Below, one piece after another: positions 12,001-17,942 of a DNA stretch of 64,000 nt. A model generated the notes under the pieces. That model worked only from the letters and a program-made list of their open reading frames with translations, was not told the DNA's origin and did no database searches. The stretch is from an uncultured Bacteroidales bacterium (lineage in GTDB: Bacteria; Bacteroidota; Bacteroidia; Bacteroidales; SZUA-534), in contig CADASL010000012.1 in NCBI GenBank assembly GCA_902790595.1, positions 1 to 64,000 of the forward strand. Reading direction: 5' to 3'. The position numbers and the translations under genes are program-made. Each line of letters starts with the position of its first letter. Within the stretch, counting starts at the first letter, position 1.

Positions 12001-12352
12001 AGGAGCGATATGCGGCGGCTCGTATGAGGGCAGCCTGATAGAGAACACCTATTGGCGCGAGAGTTGTATTTGGGCCAACATAGATGAGTATGAAGACCCT
12101 GCACCAACCAATTATATGATTTACAACTCCAGCTACCAACGGGGAGGCACTGTAACCGGCTGCGGCTATTTCACTGAGGATGGCACAATCACAGCCGGAA
12201 CCACCGAGATGTGCGGCAGCGAGCAGACATTGGGCTACGGCAACTCATTGCTCAATGCGCTGAACAGCTACGTTGAAGGCCAAAACAACCCCGCCCTCAA
12301 GCAGTGGAAAGTGGTGGATGGAAAGGTTGTGCTGGATTTAGAAGAAAACTGA
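2..12352 (+). CDS. Giant modular BspA-like surface protein, 5'-truncated by the window edge
   Basis: The frame is open from base 2, so the true start lies outside the window; at least 4,116 residues are visible, ending in TGA. Modules in order by nucleotide: partial Listeria-Bacteroides repeat (2-130), two InlB-type B-repeats (130-570), a BspA-type leucine-rich repeat block with units such as LTSVNIPNSVTSIGSGAF (575-1510), B-repeats and another Listeria-Bacteroides repeat (1590-2245), a Pmp-like beta-helix region (2250-3500), a SUMF1/FGE-type domain (3520-4445), four DUF285 modules built on units like ALTTLDLSGFNTGNVTDMNS (4450-7560), a beta-helix (7561-8960), a fifth DUF285 module (8965-9715), a second near-identical beta-helix (9716-11115), a Listeria-Bacteroides repeat (11125-11335) and a GLUG-like C-terminal region. 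Such modules are known from adhesive surface proteins. No T9SS sorting domain is visible at the C-terminus (it ends KVVLDLEEN), so the export route is unclear. A role in adhesion or surface binding is inferred. Confidence 0.9.
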   Translation, partial: PTRTGYTFKGWATTATATADDVVTIASKMPAGGATYYAVWAINHYTIAVTAANGTVSGTGDYEYGQTVELTATADAHYHFVNWNGKNELTNPTISFTATKDSTLTANFAIDQFTVNFNAAVDGAVTAKANGKTIASGSKVDYGTEVILTAAASKSGYYFFRWSDDQTTNPRTLTIVKDSTIGAVYKKEFIAADGLKYTLTSKTEVSVSQGSTAPVGELDIPATVTDADGVSFSVTSTAENAFKECGELTSVNIPNSVTSIGSGAFYGCSSLASIGLEYGLTSIGESAFAGCSSLESATIPESVTSIGENAFSGCSSLESANIPSAVTSIKGAFYNCSNLTSVIIPEGITSISENAFYGCSSLTSTSVYIPLSVTSIDDYAFYNCSSLESIDLPNGLTSIGSHAFENCTGLTSVTIPESVISIGSYAFAFCYKLASATIPNNVQTIGYEAFYQCRALTSVSIPESVTKIDGSAFANCINLASVTLPITCTTVGSDAFSSCSKLTIYCQAATAPENVPSSQAKLNCKALKIQSADETLGTAAFATVGGIAADGSTWFAAGDAIELQATPKSEMYELDKYTVDGAEVTSPYTVTADATITAVFKKKSFTVTATVNSAAMGTVTGGGSVEYGSDVTLTATAIDPYEFKEWNDGNTQNPRTFIDVTEAMEIQAIFKGKDFTLSWNSNEGSALSGSYTSGLVEYGTEITAPDDPTRAGYTFKGWATSATATEAETVAATMPSENTTYYAVWQRLTSLYVAPTAGSPAIGTAEKPFGSLAAALAVMNSNTTDYTVYINGQLTGNQGLGDTLNTRAKSITLCGLTGTTSDSLYGNNSGRVLTISTTVPVTVRNLTISGGNAAGDNGGGIYIATGATLTLADGARVRGNKASRNGTDAETSCGGGVYNAGTLFMYGSAVIGDSTKRVAAPSSTDCSNSAGRGSGLYNQNGATAYLGYSSKTQTAELTGGIFYNYNAGGENIEGSGVFNRGTVKMNSGSIAYNGSFSYGAGVLTEGAGIFELSGGKISNNVSTFNGAQGGGVWVTTGSQFIMTGGEISGNSATHGAAVHVSNNGIFTITGGTVRGNKSPSSKSVCFEQGKFNIGGSAVIEDTVRVISGNIITICKKFDNSVNAITLAPDTYATNRTILALADTVTSTTLAAEVGKFKIAQRNATTWYINAEGKLWDGFVQVDGANFDGSTTISNSGVFIKDRKITIPDLIVSDHEVTQREYEQYLTYYGVVNNDENHPTSGNGLGDDYPAYYLTWYEAIMYCNLRSLADNLTPVYYLTDNSGEEMGGTGNGRNPSSWLDEDVSGTNIAVYNGKYYYNSTVLSERLDYQGSTDENGGIRFDQNANGWRLPTEIEWEYLARGGNLTANNQQKFSGTSSVDEVTNYAWYGANSGAKSHEVRTKLPNALNLYDLSGNVFEWCWDWLGSINAETDLTGASSSTGSQRITRSGGWEHNDTTYITVYHRHNSPARDRYENLGLRVVRNNVRYAKVGDYSCPDVASTCAAIRAANATTDVVLYRGVTKTDLGKGNAEGTILNAIKNNETPNGRFNLVVAQNANIELVGDDCKDMFSGCFRILSADLRGLNTSKVTKMSAMFAYCDLLTTLDLSSFKTDSVTNMHKMFIDCNALASLDLSNFKTDSVTDMSAMFGNCTALTTLDLSGFNTEVVADMDSMFIGCSDLETIYAAVGANWNKAGLSSDYMFSGCSKLVGGKGTTFSSEHKDATRAKVDGGTGNPGYFTEPYAMVGGRAYYDAATTIAAIRDAAADSICVVLSGQVTATDLGKAATENTIIYAIANTSASKVSLVVPEGANIVLNADCSRMFDECSKLVSADLRGFNTENVTNMSYMFYECRALTTLDVSGFTTAGVTNMNRMFYGCEALTLLDVSGFNTASVTNMECMFCQCKALTMLDVSGFNTASVTNMSYMFDICESLTMLDVSNFNTASVTDMSGMFRVCEALTTIYAADGADWNKSGLTSGYMFYDCKKLKGGNNTGFNSSIVDVSRAHIDGGQDNPGYFTTKYAVVGGVICSDLTATIDSIGSANDTTEIVLTGAVSAEDLGKASENGTIINAIATNEDARFHLVVPEGANIVLDADCSEMFDVCTNLLSADLRGFNTGNVTDMNSMFSGCSALTTLDLSGFNTGNVTYMNDMFYSCSALTTLDVSGFNTGNVTDMNYMFSGCSALTSLDLSSFNTASVSNMGGMFYCCENLETLDLSSFNTEKVTDMSSMFTNSPKLTTIYAASGADWSGVGSSDYMFLNCKLVGGNGTTYSGSYIDATYAKIDGLNGQPGYFTAKYATVGGVICKDLASTRTAIGNATANATIEVVLSGAVSAEDLGKAGTYGTIINAIKNSPAYIKLVVPEGANIVLGEDGCKQMFTNCPKLVSADLRGLNTINVTSMWYMFFGCTALTTVDLSNFNTENVTNMGSMFNCCSSLTSLDLSSFNTGNVTDMSNMFSGCNELTIIYAAPGANWGASDKLTSSSYMFSCRNLKGGNGTAYSGYSRDASYARIDGLDGEPGFFTAKLLSYYVNPATGSTGNTGLSAESPLPSLAAAFAKMNDRTMNYNIFVSGKLTGAQGLGDTLNTRAKSITLIGLNGWSDGAPQDELDGGFTTQTENGRPLTISTTVPVTVRYLALVGGYNSTNGGGLYAAENSRVTLDSSYVAGNKTAVKGAGIYLAEGSVVTMSSTVIDGNMITEKASNTAGEDAKTCGGGVYIGRSATFDMKSGSIIGNITTDGSGGVFVRGTFNMYGGTISTNKRTNDVTHQTTSSTYICDVEIDPPGTFNMYGGTITQDENSTLTVWNGAVCLFAASYDSGTAAFNMHGGSITKMKQTQNKNSSVYLQGSTNAPCVFNMYGGEITDNQAKTGGALYIDGNSTATLKGGLISGNTATTSGNGVYVNSATAKLILSDSIKFGANDDIYLNFTTSKSKVHLLNTLTAEAPVATISVASSKYSTSTQVLDLADGATTTIGAECWKFAMANTSWCVKSNGYLGDVYARVGGITCADLASTVTAIGAATDTVDVVLTSKVTASDLGKAATDGTIINAIKTNEHEDARFNLVVPEGANIALGSDCSNMFYECSKLVSADLRGFNTGNVTDMSNMFSSCQSLKTVDVSGFNTQNVTNMRQMFNNCSVLTTLDVSNFNTANVSIMGGMFGRTALITLDLSNFNIDNVTEMNTMFANCSELTTINVAPGADWSGTQNTTHMFAYCTKLVGGNGTTFSSDYGNYALVDGLNGQPGYFTCKLQSYYVNPATGNDSNTGLSAESALQSLASALGKMNDRTTYYNIFVSGKLTGAQGLGDTLNTRAKSITLTGLNGWSEGVPQDTLDGGFTTNTENGRPLTISTTVPVTVRYLALVGGYNSTNGGGLYAAENSRVTLDSSYVAGNKTKVQGAGIYLAEGSVVTMSSTVISENEIFSRVNGTETTKTCGGGVYIGRNATFNMKSGSIVRNITTDGGGGVFARGTFNMLDGTISTNYFKYSGTYVTNIDVFPPGTVNMYGGTITIDDDNTYGIKDGVVIVYAGTRDEGVATFNMHGGSITNTNSTSNDVSTSVNKSVVLVLNDDSRTNGCSCDFNMTGGEITGNQRRAVYVGAKISGTATATLTGGTISGNVDIKNGEGNGVYADAYSKLILSDSIKFGANDNIYLYNSKVLLLNTLTAEAPVATISVASSDYSTSTQVLDLADGATTSIGAECGKFAMANTSWCVNSSGYLAEAVGVTFNLNGGTGTIASQIVVKGETAKPATAPTRSGYAFAGWFTSAACTEAFSFAGAITKDTTLYAKWKQGVAETVDGKEYAKFSITTPEEYIALFNEIDTNYHTGDIYVSIENDLTLENVGYNLKDGFKGLIDGHGHTITLKSVKSSMYFSLFGFTNKGIIQNVKAQLDASFGDMIVTRESGAICQWFLGMLTTNGKGGILRNCWNDMSADAEVMNASGGICNKNEGLIENCINTGNLYCVINLNWGGRFGRVGGIAGDNDGGAIIRNTVNWGTVKLKTTTNWGDNILGLPGAICGGSYEGSLIENTYWRESCIWANIDEYEDPAPTNYMIYNSSYQRGGTVTGCGYFTEDGTITAGTTEMCGSEQTLGYGNSLLNALNSYVEGQNNPALKQWKVVDGKVVLDLEEN
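7558..11115 (+). repeat. About 2.16-kb in-gene tandem duplication (beta-helix plus DUF285)
   Basis: Within the giant gene the stretch starting at 7561 recurs almost base for base at 9721. For example, the bases at 7681-7760 reappear at 9841-9920, an offset of exactly 2,160. Further on the offset drifts (about 2,169 near 8701/10870 and 2,157 near 8883/11040) and the middle of each beta-helix has diverged. The duplicated unit is one DUF285 module plus one beta-helix. This points to a recent internal duplication or gene conversion. Confidence 0.85.
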
Positions 12353-12375
12353 GAAACGGAGTAATTGAGAAAAGG

Positions 12376-12406
12376 CACCACCTGGGCAGCGGGTGGTGTT
12401 TTTTTT
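12376..12406 (+). terminator. Rho-independent terminator of the giant gene
   Basis: Stem CACCACC (12376-12382) pairs with GGTGGTG (12392-12398) and is followed by a run of eight T. It lies 24 bases after the stop codon. Confidence 0.85.
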
Positions 12407-12420
12407 GAGGATGGTGGGTA

Positions 12421-12489
12421 AAGGGTGCCACCCGTGCCAAGATTGCCGGCCTGAACGGGCCGCCGGGTTACTTCACCGAGAAGCAATAA
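12421..12489 (+). pseudogene. Relic of a DUF285-module end
   Basis: Reading from 12421 gives GATRAKIAGLNGPPGYFTEK followed by Q and TAA at 12487-12489. This matches the conserved module ending inside the giant gene (for example DATYAKIDGLNGQPGYFTAK near 6816-6873). It sits after the gene's terminator with no start or upstream coding sequence, so it is a leftover of a deleted or duplicated paralogue. A second hairpin terminator follows at once. Confidence 0.7.
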
Positions 12490-12513
12490 GAGGCATAGAA
12501 CAACGGAAAAGCG

Positions 12514-12550
12514 AAACGGCAATCTCCGGCAGCGGAGGGGGCCGTTTTTG
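12514..12550 (+). terminator. Terminator behind the BspA-like relic
   Basis: Outer stem AAACGGC (12514-12520) with GCCGTTT (12541-12547), inner stem CTCCG/CGGAG, then T-rich sequence. It is 25 bases after the relic's stop codon, as if it once ended that gene. The remaining bases to 12647 contain a GC-rich stretch with no gene that I can see. Confidence 0.7.
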
Positions 12551-12647
12551 TTTGAGAGAGATGGGGCCAAAGGATGCACGGCGGGGCGCTAGAGCGCAAG
12601 GCGGGGCGGTTTTTGGATTGCAATGACGCAATTCAAAGGGACAATCC

Positions 12648-12938
12648 CTACCTAATCACAATATCGTCAATTATGTCGCCGCCGTTCTCGTCGTTGAGGC
12701 GCTTGATGAGCATCGGCTTGGCCAAAAGGAGCTCGTTGCGCACCACCGATGAGTCGATGTGCACAAACAACGTGCGGTTTTTGATGTAGATTTCGCGCGT
12801 CAGCGAGGCCATATAATCGCCCACCATCGGTTTCCAGGCGGCAATCAGGCGTTTCTCGTTGAGTTGTCCGCGCAGTTTGGTGGATTCAATCCAAAGCTGG
12901 ATGGTCTCGCCGAGCGAGGAGGTGTTCTGGCGTTTCAT
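12648..12938 (-). CDS. DUF721 / DciA-like protein
   Basis: This 96-residue protein has the compact DUF721 fold sequence: an N-terminal helix (SLGETIQLWIESTKL), the conserved AAWKPMVGDYMASLTREIYI stretch and the FVHIDSSVVRNEL strand-helix. The family includes DciA, a loader of the replicative helicase in many bacteria lacking DnaC, but most Bacteroidota members are untested. It starts one base after the recF stop codon, so it is almost surely translated from the same message. The neighbourhood supports a DNA replication or repair role; the exact function is inferred. Confidence 0.85.
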   Translation of the reverse strand: MKRQNTSSLGETIQLWIESTKLRGQLNEKRLIAAWKPMVGDYMASLTREIYIKNRTLFVHIDSSVVRNELLLAKPMLIKRLNDENGGDIIDDIVIR

Positions 12939-12939
12939 T

Positions 12940-14043
12940 TCACAATAGTGTTAAAACGTTGTTTTTCAGGTTGAAGTGACGGTGCTCGCCGCCCACTTTC
13001 TCCAGAATTGTTTTTATGCGGTCGGCGTTGGTGTCGGTGATGAAAATCTGCCCGAAGTTGTTCTGCGCCACAAGGTTGACAATCTGCTCCACGCGCGACT
13101 GGTCGAGCTTGTCGAAGATGTCGTCGAGCAGCAGAATGGGCTTTTGCCCGCACAGATTGCCAATATATTCAAACTGAGCCAGTTTCATTGCCACAAGGTA
13201 GGTTTTCTGCTGCCCCTGCGAGCCAATGCGCTTGATGGGTATGTCGCCCATTCCCAGCTCAAGGTCGTCTTTGTGGACTCCGAAGTTGGTGTAGCGCGTG
13301 GCTAGGTCGATGGAGCGGTTGTCGCGCAGCTGCTGGTCGAGAGGCTTCTCGTCGAGCGTGGTGCGGTAAATCAGCGAGACGCGCTCCTTGCCCTGCGATA
13401 TGGTCTCGAAATAGCGTTGGAACACCGGTTCAATGTTTCCGACAAAATCTTTGCGCCGCTGGTAGATGAACTGCCCCGACTCGGCCAGCTGGTCGTCGTA
13501 AATCTGGAGCATATCCTCGTCAATCTGCCACGTTTGCGGAGTCTCTTTAAGCAGATGGTTGCGCTGGGCGAGAATCTTGGTATATTTTTGGTATTCAAGC
13601 AGATATTCCCTGTCGAACTGCGATATTATGCCGTCGATGAACTTGCGCCGCTCCTCGCTGCCGCCGATGATGAGGTTGATGTCGTAGGGCGACACCATCA
13701 CCAGCGGAATCAGCCCGATGTGGTCGGCAAAGCGCTCGTACTCCTTCTTGTTGCGCTTGAACCTCTTGCGCTTGCCCGGCTCGAATCCGCAGTAGATTGT
13801 TTCGGCCTGACCGTCAATATCATAGTTGCCCTCCACAATGAAGAACTGCTCGCCGTGGCGGATGTTCTGAGCGTCGAGCCCGGTGAAGAAGCTCTTGCAG
13901 AACGACAGGTAGTAGATGGCGTCGAGAATGTTGGTCTTGCCCTCGCCGTTGTCGCCGGTGATGCAGTTGATGCGCGCCGAGAAATCGGCGTCGAGCGACT
14001 GGTAGTTCTTGAAATTAGTCAGTGTCAGGTGTTGCAAACTCAT
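12940..14043 (-). CDS. recF: DNA replication and repair protein RecF
   Basis: RecF is an SMC-like ATPase that, with RecO and RecR, loads RecA at single-strand gaps and stalled forks. The 367-residue length is normal. The N-terminus has the typical LTNFKNYQ start and a Walker A box GDNGEGKTN near residue 30; the C-terminal half has the signature region IGSQGQQKTYL and Walker B ILLLDDIFDKLD. It lies 60 bases downstream of the FtsB/DivIC-like gene and one base upstream of the DUF721 gene, suggesting a three-gene transcription unit. Confidence 0.97.
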   Translation of the reverse strand: MSLQHLTLTNFKNYQSLDADFSARINCITGDNGEGKTNILDAIYYLSFCKSFFTGLDAQNIRHGEQFFIVEGNYDIDGQAETIYCGFEPGKRKRFKRNKKEYERFADHIGLIPLVMVSPYDINLIIGGSEERRKFIDGIISQFDREYLLEYQKYTKILAQRNHLLKETPQTWQIDEDMLQIYDDQLAESGQFIYQRRKDFVGNIEPVFQRYFETISQGKERVSLIYRTTLDEKPLDQQLRDNRSIDLATRYTNFGVHKDDLELGMGDIPIKRIGSQGQQKTYLVAMKLAQFEYIGNLCGQKPILLLDDIFDKLDQSRVEQIVNLVAQNNFGQIFITDTNADRIKTILEKVGGEHRHFNLKNNVLTLL

Positions 14044-14103
14044 ACGGGCAAAGAAAGCGAAAATGACAAAACGAGTGGCGGCAGTTCCTTGCCGTGGCGG
14101 CTT

Positions 14104-14415
14104 TTATTTTTCAACAATCACAAACACGTCCTCGTTGGGTTTCTTCATCAGATATTGCTCGCGGGCGAATTTCTCAAGGTTGTCGTCGTCGGTTTCGAGC
14201 TCTTTGGTGCGCTCAATGTCGGTGGCAATTTTCTTGGCGTAATACTCCTTCTGCGCCTTCATCTGGCGGAGGTTGCGGTAGTCCGACAGGCGGTTGAGCA
14301 GGTTGTTCTGGTCGAAGAAGAGAATCCAGAGCAGAAAGATGAGGCCGGCAATCACATACTTGTTGTTCAAGCGTGTGAGCAGCCATTTCATTTTCGGATT
14401 CAGATTCATAACCAT
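14104..14415 (-). CDS. FtsB/DivIC-family septum formation initiator
   Basis: A 103-residue bitopic membrane protein: a short basic cytoplasmic N-terminus, one membrane segment (VIAGLIFLLWILFF, about residues 21-34), then a periplasmic coiled coil (LRQMKAQKEYYAKKIATDIE) and the family end ...EKFAREQYLMKKPNEDVFVI. FtsB/DivIC proteins form a trimer with FtsL and FtsQ at the division septum. A second in-frame ATG at 14409 is equally possible as start. A TAnnTTTG -7 element (14430-14437, minus) lies just upstream. Confidence 0.88.
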   Translation of the reverse strand: MVMNLNPKMKWLLTRLNNKYVIAGLIFLLWILFFDQNNLLNRLSDYRNLRQMKAQKEYYAKKIATDIERTKELETDDDNLEKFAREQYLMKKPNEDVFVIVEK

Positions 14416-14429
14416 TGTCAGTTTGATGG

Positions 14430-14437
14430 CAAAGGTA
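14430..14437 (-). promoter_or_regulatory. Promoter -7 element for the FtsB/DivIC-recF unit
   Basis: Minus-strand TACCTTTG fits the Bacteroidota consensus TAnnTTTG. It would start transcription about 7-15 bases before the first start codons. No good TTTG -33 box at 19-base spacing is seen. Confidence 0.5.
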
Positions 14438-14579
14438 AGCTATTCCGTTCAAATTACGGCCGCTTTTCGCGAAAGCGGAGGGCAAAAAAAACATAAAAAA
14501 ACGGCTGATGAGGCCGCCCCGTGCCGCGTGTTTTTCAGTTAAATGTTTGACGGAGCGTAAAATGTTTATGTTCTTTTAT

Positions 14580-14587
14580 TACTTTCG
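14580..14587 (+). promoter_or_regulatory. Promoter -7 element for the PorE-like gene
   Basis: TACTTTCG matches TAnnTTTG with one change and lies 37 bases upstream of the chosen ATG at 14625. This supports that start over an upstream in-frame ATG at 14508 that would precede the promoter. Confidence 0.45.
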
Positions 14588-14624
14588 CCACATAAAAGTG
14601 CTTTTTTTGCAAAACCTGACATTT

Positions 14625-17231
14625 ATGAACAAGCGATTTTTTCCGGCTATCTTGCTCAGTCTGATAGCTATTACATCTCAAGCGCAGGACAAAAACTTCA
14701 AAACTTGGTTCCAGCAGGCGCAGGAGCAGATGTTGTATGAAAACTACCAGGAGGCTCTCAAAAAGTATATGCAAATTGAGAACCGGGGCCAGCTCAACGC
14801 CAATGTGGCCTTCAATATGGGCATCTGCTATATGAACCTCGACAATCAGGTGGAGAACGCCATTCCGTATCTGGAGAAGGCCGTGGTGAGCACCAATCCG
14901 CAGTACAAAGACGGCAACTACAAAGAGACATCGGCGCCCGAGGAGGCCTGGTTCTACCTGGGCAAGGCCTACCGCCTGACGGGGCAGTACACACGGGCCA
15001 TCGACGCCTACCGCCAGTTCCGCTCCACGCTGAACGCTTCGGATGTTTATTATCAGGACTTTCTGGCGCTGCAGATTGAGTCGTGCAGCAATGCCGAGAA
15101 TATGATGAGCAACCCGCTGACGGTTGAGTTCAGCCGGCCCGATTTCGCGCTCGACGCCGAGTGCTACTTCCCGGCCGTGTCGGGCGACGAGAAGTCGGCT
15201 GTGTTCACATCGTACCAGAAGGTGCGCGACCCGCACTCGGGCACCGAGGATTTTTTTGAACTGATTTTCTACACCGTGAAAGACGACAACGGCAACTGGT
15301 CGAAGCCGAAGGACATCACCTACGAGATTGCCTCCGACGGCAACTTCTCAACGGCCTCGCTCTCGTATCACGGCGATATGATGATTCTCTACCGCGACGA
15401 CTTTGGCAACGGCAACATCTACTACTCGAAGCTGGATAACGGCAAGTGGGAGGAAATCAAGAAGTTCCCGAAAAACATCGACTCGAAATACAACGAGACT
15501 CACGGCAGTTTCTCGCGCGACGGCAAAACGCTCTTCTTTGTGAGCGACCGTCCGGGCGGACAGGGCGGCAAGGACATCTACCGCTCGCTGATGGACAACA
15601 GCGGCAACTGGGGAGTGCCGGTGGCGCTGTCGTACATCATCAACACTCCGTTCGACGAGGATGCGGCTTTCCTGGCCGGCGACAGCGAGACGCTCTTTTT
15701 TGTGTCGGAGGCGCACTCAACAATGGGCGGTTTCGACGTATTCAAGAGCGTTTGCGACAACAACGGCAACTGGAGCACGCCGCAGAACCTTGGCTATCCC
15801 ATCAGCACACCGTTCGACGATATGTTTTACAATCCGGTGGGCGAGGACGGCTCCGTTGGTTATATGGACCGCGTTCCCGAGGGTGGTGGTACAAAGGAGA
15901 TGCGCCGCGTAGCGCCTCCGTATAAACCGACATACACTCCGGCACCTGTCATTGCAGAAACTCCGGCGGAGACCGAAACCGAGACCGACACTTACACCCC
16001 TGCACCGGTTGAGGAGACTTACACCCCGACCTACCCGAGCGAGTACAAGCTCACCGGCCGTCTGGCTTTGCAGGACAACAAGGAGCTCAACAGCTCGTTC
16101 TATCTGCACGTGGCCGATGCCAGCGGTCAGGTTATCGCCTCGCTGAGCCCCAACGCCGCCACCGGGCAGTTTGCCACCGTCATCAAGCCGGGCAGCTACA
16201 AGATTACCGCTTACGGCGATGGCTACGAACCGGCCGACGCCTACATCTACGTGTCGGAATATGAGCTGAACCCCGAGGTGAACACCGCAATCAATATGGT
16301 GCCGAAGGCAGTGAGCACCGGCGAGTACTACTCCATCAAGAGCATTCTGTTCGACGATAACAGCGCCCGCCTCAACCGCGAGGCCGAGATTGAGATTGAG
16401 CGCATTGCCGCGCTGATGCAGGCCAATCCCGACCTGAAGCTTGAGGTTACCGGCAACACCGACGACCTTGGAACCGACGACTACAACCAGCGCCTGTCGG
16501 TTATGCGTGCCCGCGAAGTGGTCAACTATCTGACAAAGAAGGGAATATCTGAGAGCCGGCTGGTTGCCAAAGGTTTGGGCAAGACCAACTTCATAGCCAT
16601 CAACCAGAACCCCGACGGCAGCGACAACCCTGAGGGCCGCGCTCTGAACCGCCGCGTTGATATGAACGTGCTGAACCCCACCAACGCCAACATCACCGTC
16701 GAGGGCATCTACGTTCCCGACGAGCTGAAATACAAAAAACAGCTCACTTACACCATCTGGATAACCGAGTCGCAGAAACCGCTTGCGCCGGCCAAGTTCA
16801 AATCCATCAACAACGTATGGATTTTCGAAGCCGACGGGCAGTATATGTACACCGTGGGTCTGTTCACGCACCAGGGCCAGGCTGTGCAGATGATGGGCGA
16901 GGTTGTTGATGCCGGTTTCCCCGACGCGCGAATCATCAGCAGTCTTGAGTATAACCAGCTGATACAGAAGGGCAGCAACTTCTACAAATCGAAGATGGCC
17001 GACCCCGACGTGAACACCTACACCATTCAGCTGATGGCCACCAAGCAGCCCGTCGCCAAATCGCGCTTCCGCGGATTGTTCGACGTTGAGGAGCACCTGG
17101 GCGCCGACGGCTACTACCGCTACACGTGGGGCGAGTACATTGGCAAAACATCGGCCAAGCAGGCGCTCGACGATGTGCTGAACAAGGGCTTTGTTGACGC
17201 CTTTGTGGTGAACGCCGACAAGTTCAAGTAG
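14625..17231 (+). CDS. PorE-like TPR / beta-propeller / OmpA-domain protein
   Basis: An 868-residue exported protein; the start at 14625 gives a clean signal peptide (MNKRFFPAILLSLIAITSQA). Domain order: TPR-type helices (residues 25-160), PD40/WD40-like beta-propeller with SRDGKTLFFVSDRPGGQGG-type blades (about 166-425), a Thr/Glu/Pro linker, a carboxypeptidase-regulatory-like beta-sandwich (about 472-560), an OmpA peptidoglycan-binding domain (about 566-685, with GNTDDLGTDDYNQRLS), and two SPOR-like C-terminal repeats. TPR, WD40, CRD and OmpA in this order is the architecture of PorE, a type IX secretion component of Porphyromonas gingivalis. Unlike lipoprotein homologues there is no lipobox cysteine, and the SPOR-like tail is extra. 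The link to T9SS is inferred from architecture and from a T9SS cargo protein in this window; a general cell-envelope protein is the alternative. Confidence 0.82.
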   Translation: MNKRFFPAILLSLIAITSQAQDKNFKTWFQQAQEQMLYENYQEALKKYMQIENRGQLNANVAFNMGICYMNLDNQVENAIPYLEKAVVSTNPQYKDGNYKETSAPEEAWFYLGKAYRLTGQYTRAIDAYRQFRSTLNASDVYYQDFLALQIESCSNAENMMSNPLTVEFSRPDFALDAECYFPAVSGDEKSAVFTSYQKVRDPHSGTEDFFELIFYTVKDDNGNWSKPKDITYEIASDGNFSTASLSYHGDMMILYRDDFGNGNIYYSKLDNGKWEEIKKFPKNIDSKYNETHGSFSRDGKTLFFVSDRPGGQGGKDIYRSLMDNSGNWGVPVALSYIINTPFDEDAAFLAGDSETLFFVSEAHSTMGGFDVFKSVCDNNGNWSTPQNLGYPISTPFDDMFYNPVGEDGSVGYMDRVPEGGGTKEMRRVAPPYKPTYTPAPVIAETPAETETETDTYTPAPVEETYTPTYPSEYKLTGRLALQDNKELNSSFYLHVADASGQVIASLSPNAATGQFATVIKPGSYKITAYGDGYEPADAYIYVSEYELNPEVNTAINMVPKAVSTGEYYSIKSILFDDNSARLNREAEIEIERIAALMQANPDLKLEVTGNTDDLGTDDYNQRLSVMRAREVVNYLTKKGISESRLVAKGLGKTNFIAINQNPDGSDNPEGRALNRRVDMNVLNPTNANITVEGIYVPDELKYKKQLTYTIWITESQKPLAPAKFKSINNVWIFEADGQYMYTVGLFTHQGQAVQMMGEVVDAGFPDARIISSLEYNQLIQKGSNFYKSKMADPDVNTYTIQLMATKQPVAKSRFRGLFDVEEHLGADGYYRYTWGEYIGKTSAKQALDDVLNKGFVDAFVVNADKFK

Positions 17232-17235
17232 GCCG

Positions 17236-17760
17236 ATGCTCGAGGGCAGCAACATATTGCTTCGGGCCGTCGAGCCTGACGACCTCGACTTTCTGTACCG
17301 GTGCGAGAACGACACCAGCGTCTGGCGCTACGGCACCACCACCGCACCCTACTCGCGTTTCACGCTCAAGCAGTATATTGAGGACGCTCAAGCCGACATT
17401 TACACCGCCAGGCAGCTAAGGCTGATTGTCTGCCGGAAAGATGCTGGCAATGAGCCTGTTGGCGCAATCGATTTGTTCGATTTCGACCCATATCACCTTC
17501 GGGCGTCGGTGGGCATTGTGGTTGTGGGCAACGAGAACCGCGACCACGGATTCGCCAGCGAAAGTCTGCAACTGATTATCGGCTACGCGTTTGATTTTCT
17601 GCACCTTCACCAGCTCTACTGCTCTGTTGCCGCCGACAATGCGGCCAGCCTGCATATTTTTGAGAAGGCCGGGTTCCGTCGTTGCGGATTACGCGCCGAG
17701 TGGCTGCGTGCCGCCAGCGGCTACATCGATGAGATTGAAATGCAGCTCATCAACAGCTGA
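17236..17760 (+). CDS. GNAT-family N-acetyltransferase (RimJ/RimL-like)
   Basis: 174 residues with the RimJ/RimL-type start (LLRAVEPDDLDFLYRCEND), the acetyl-CoA-binding region around VGIVVVGNENRDHGFASESL and the C-terminal NAASLHIFEKAGFRRCG motif. Family members acetylate amino groups of protein N-termini, antibiotics or small molecules; the substrate cannot be told. The ATG is four bases after the PorE-like gene's stop codon, so the two are probably co-transcribed. Confidence 0.88.
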   Translation: MLEGSNILLRAVEPDDLDFLYRCENDTSVWRYGTTTAPYSRFTLKQYIEDAQADIYTARQLRLIVCRKDAGNEPVGAIDLFDFDPYHLRASVGIVVVGNENRDHGFASESLQLIIGYAFDFLHLHQLYCSVAADNAASLHIFEKAGFRRCGLRAEWLRAASGYIDEIEMQLINS

Positions 17761-17942
17761 CAGCGGTTATCTACGTTTCCGCCTTATAAATCGGCAATCG
17801 GCTTGCGGAAACCGCCAAAAATCAAGCGGTTATTACGTTGCAATAACTATTTTTAGCCCGTTGTTGCTGCCGGTTTTGTTCCGGACTTCGCGAAAGCGGC
17901 AAAACAGCATTGAATTGTTAACCAGAAGTCCATCAGTGTTTT

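Noticed and set aside
13417..14496. Plus-strand open frame of 359 codons opposite recF and the FtsB/DivIC-like gene
   Set aside because: It crosses two real minus-strand genes and the gap between them; no protein family features.
15717..17315. Long minus-strand open frame (532 codons) opposite the PorE-like gene
   Set aside because: It is the antisense of a clearly coding gene with recognisable domains; its translation has no family features and a GC-bias artefact explains the length.
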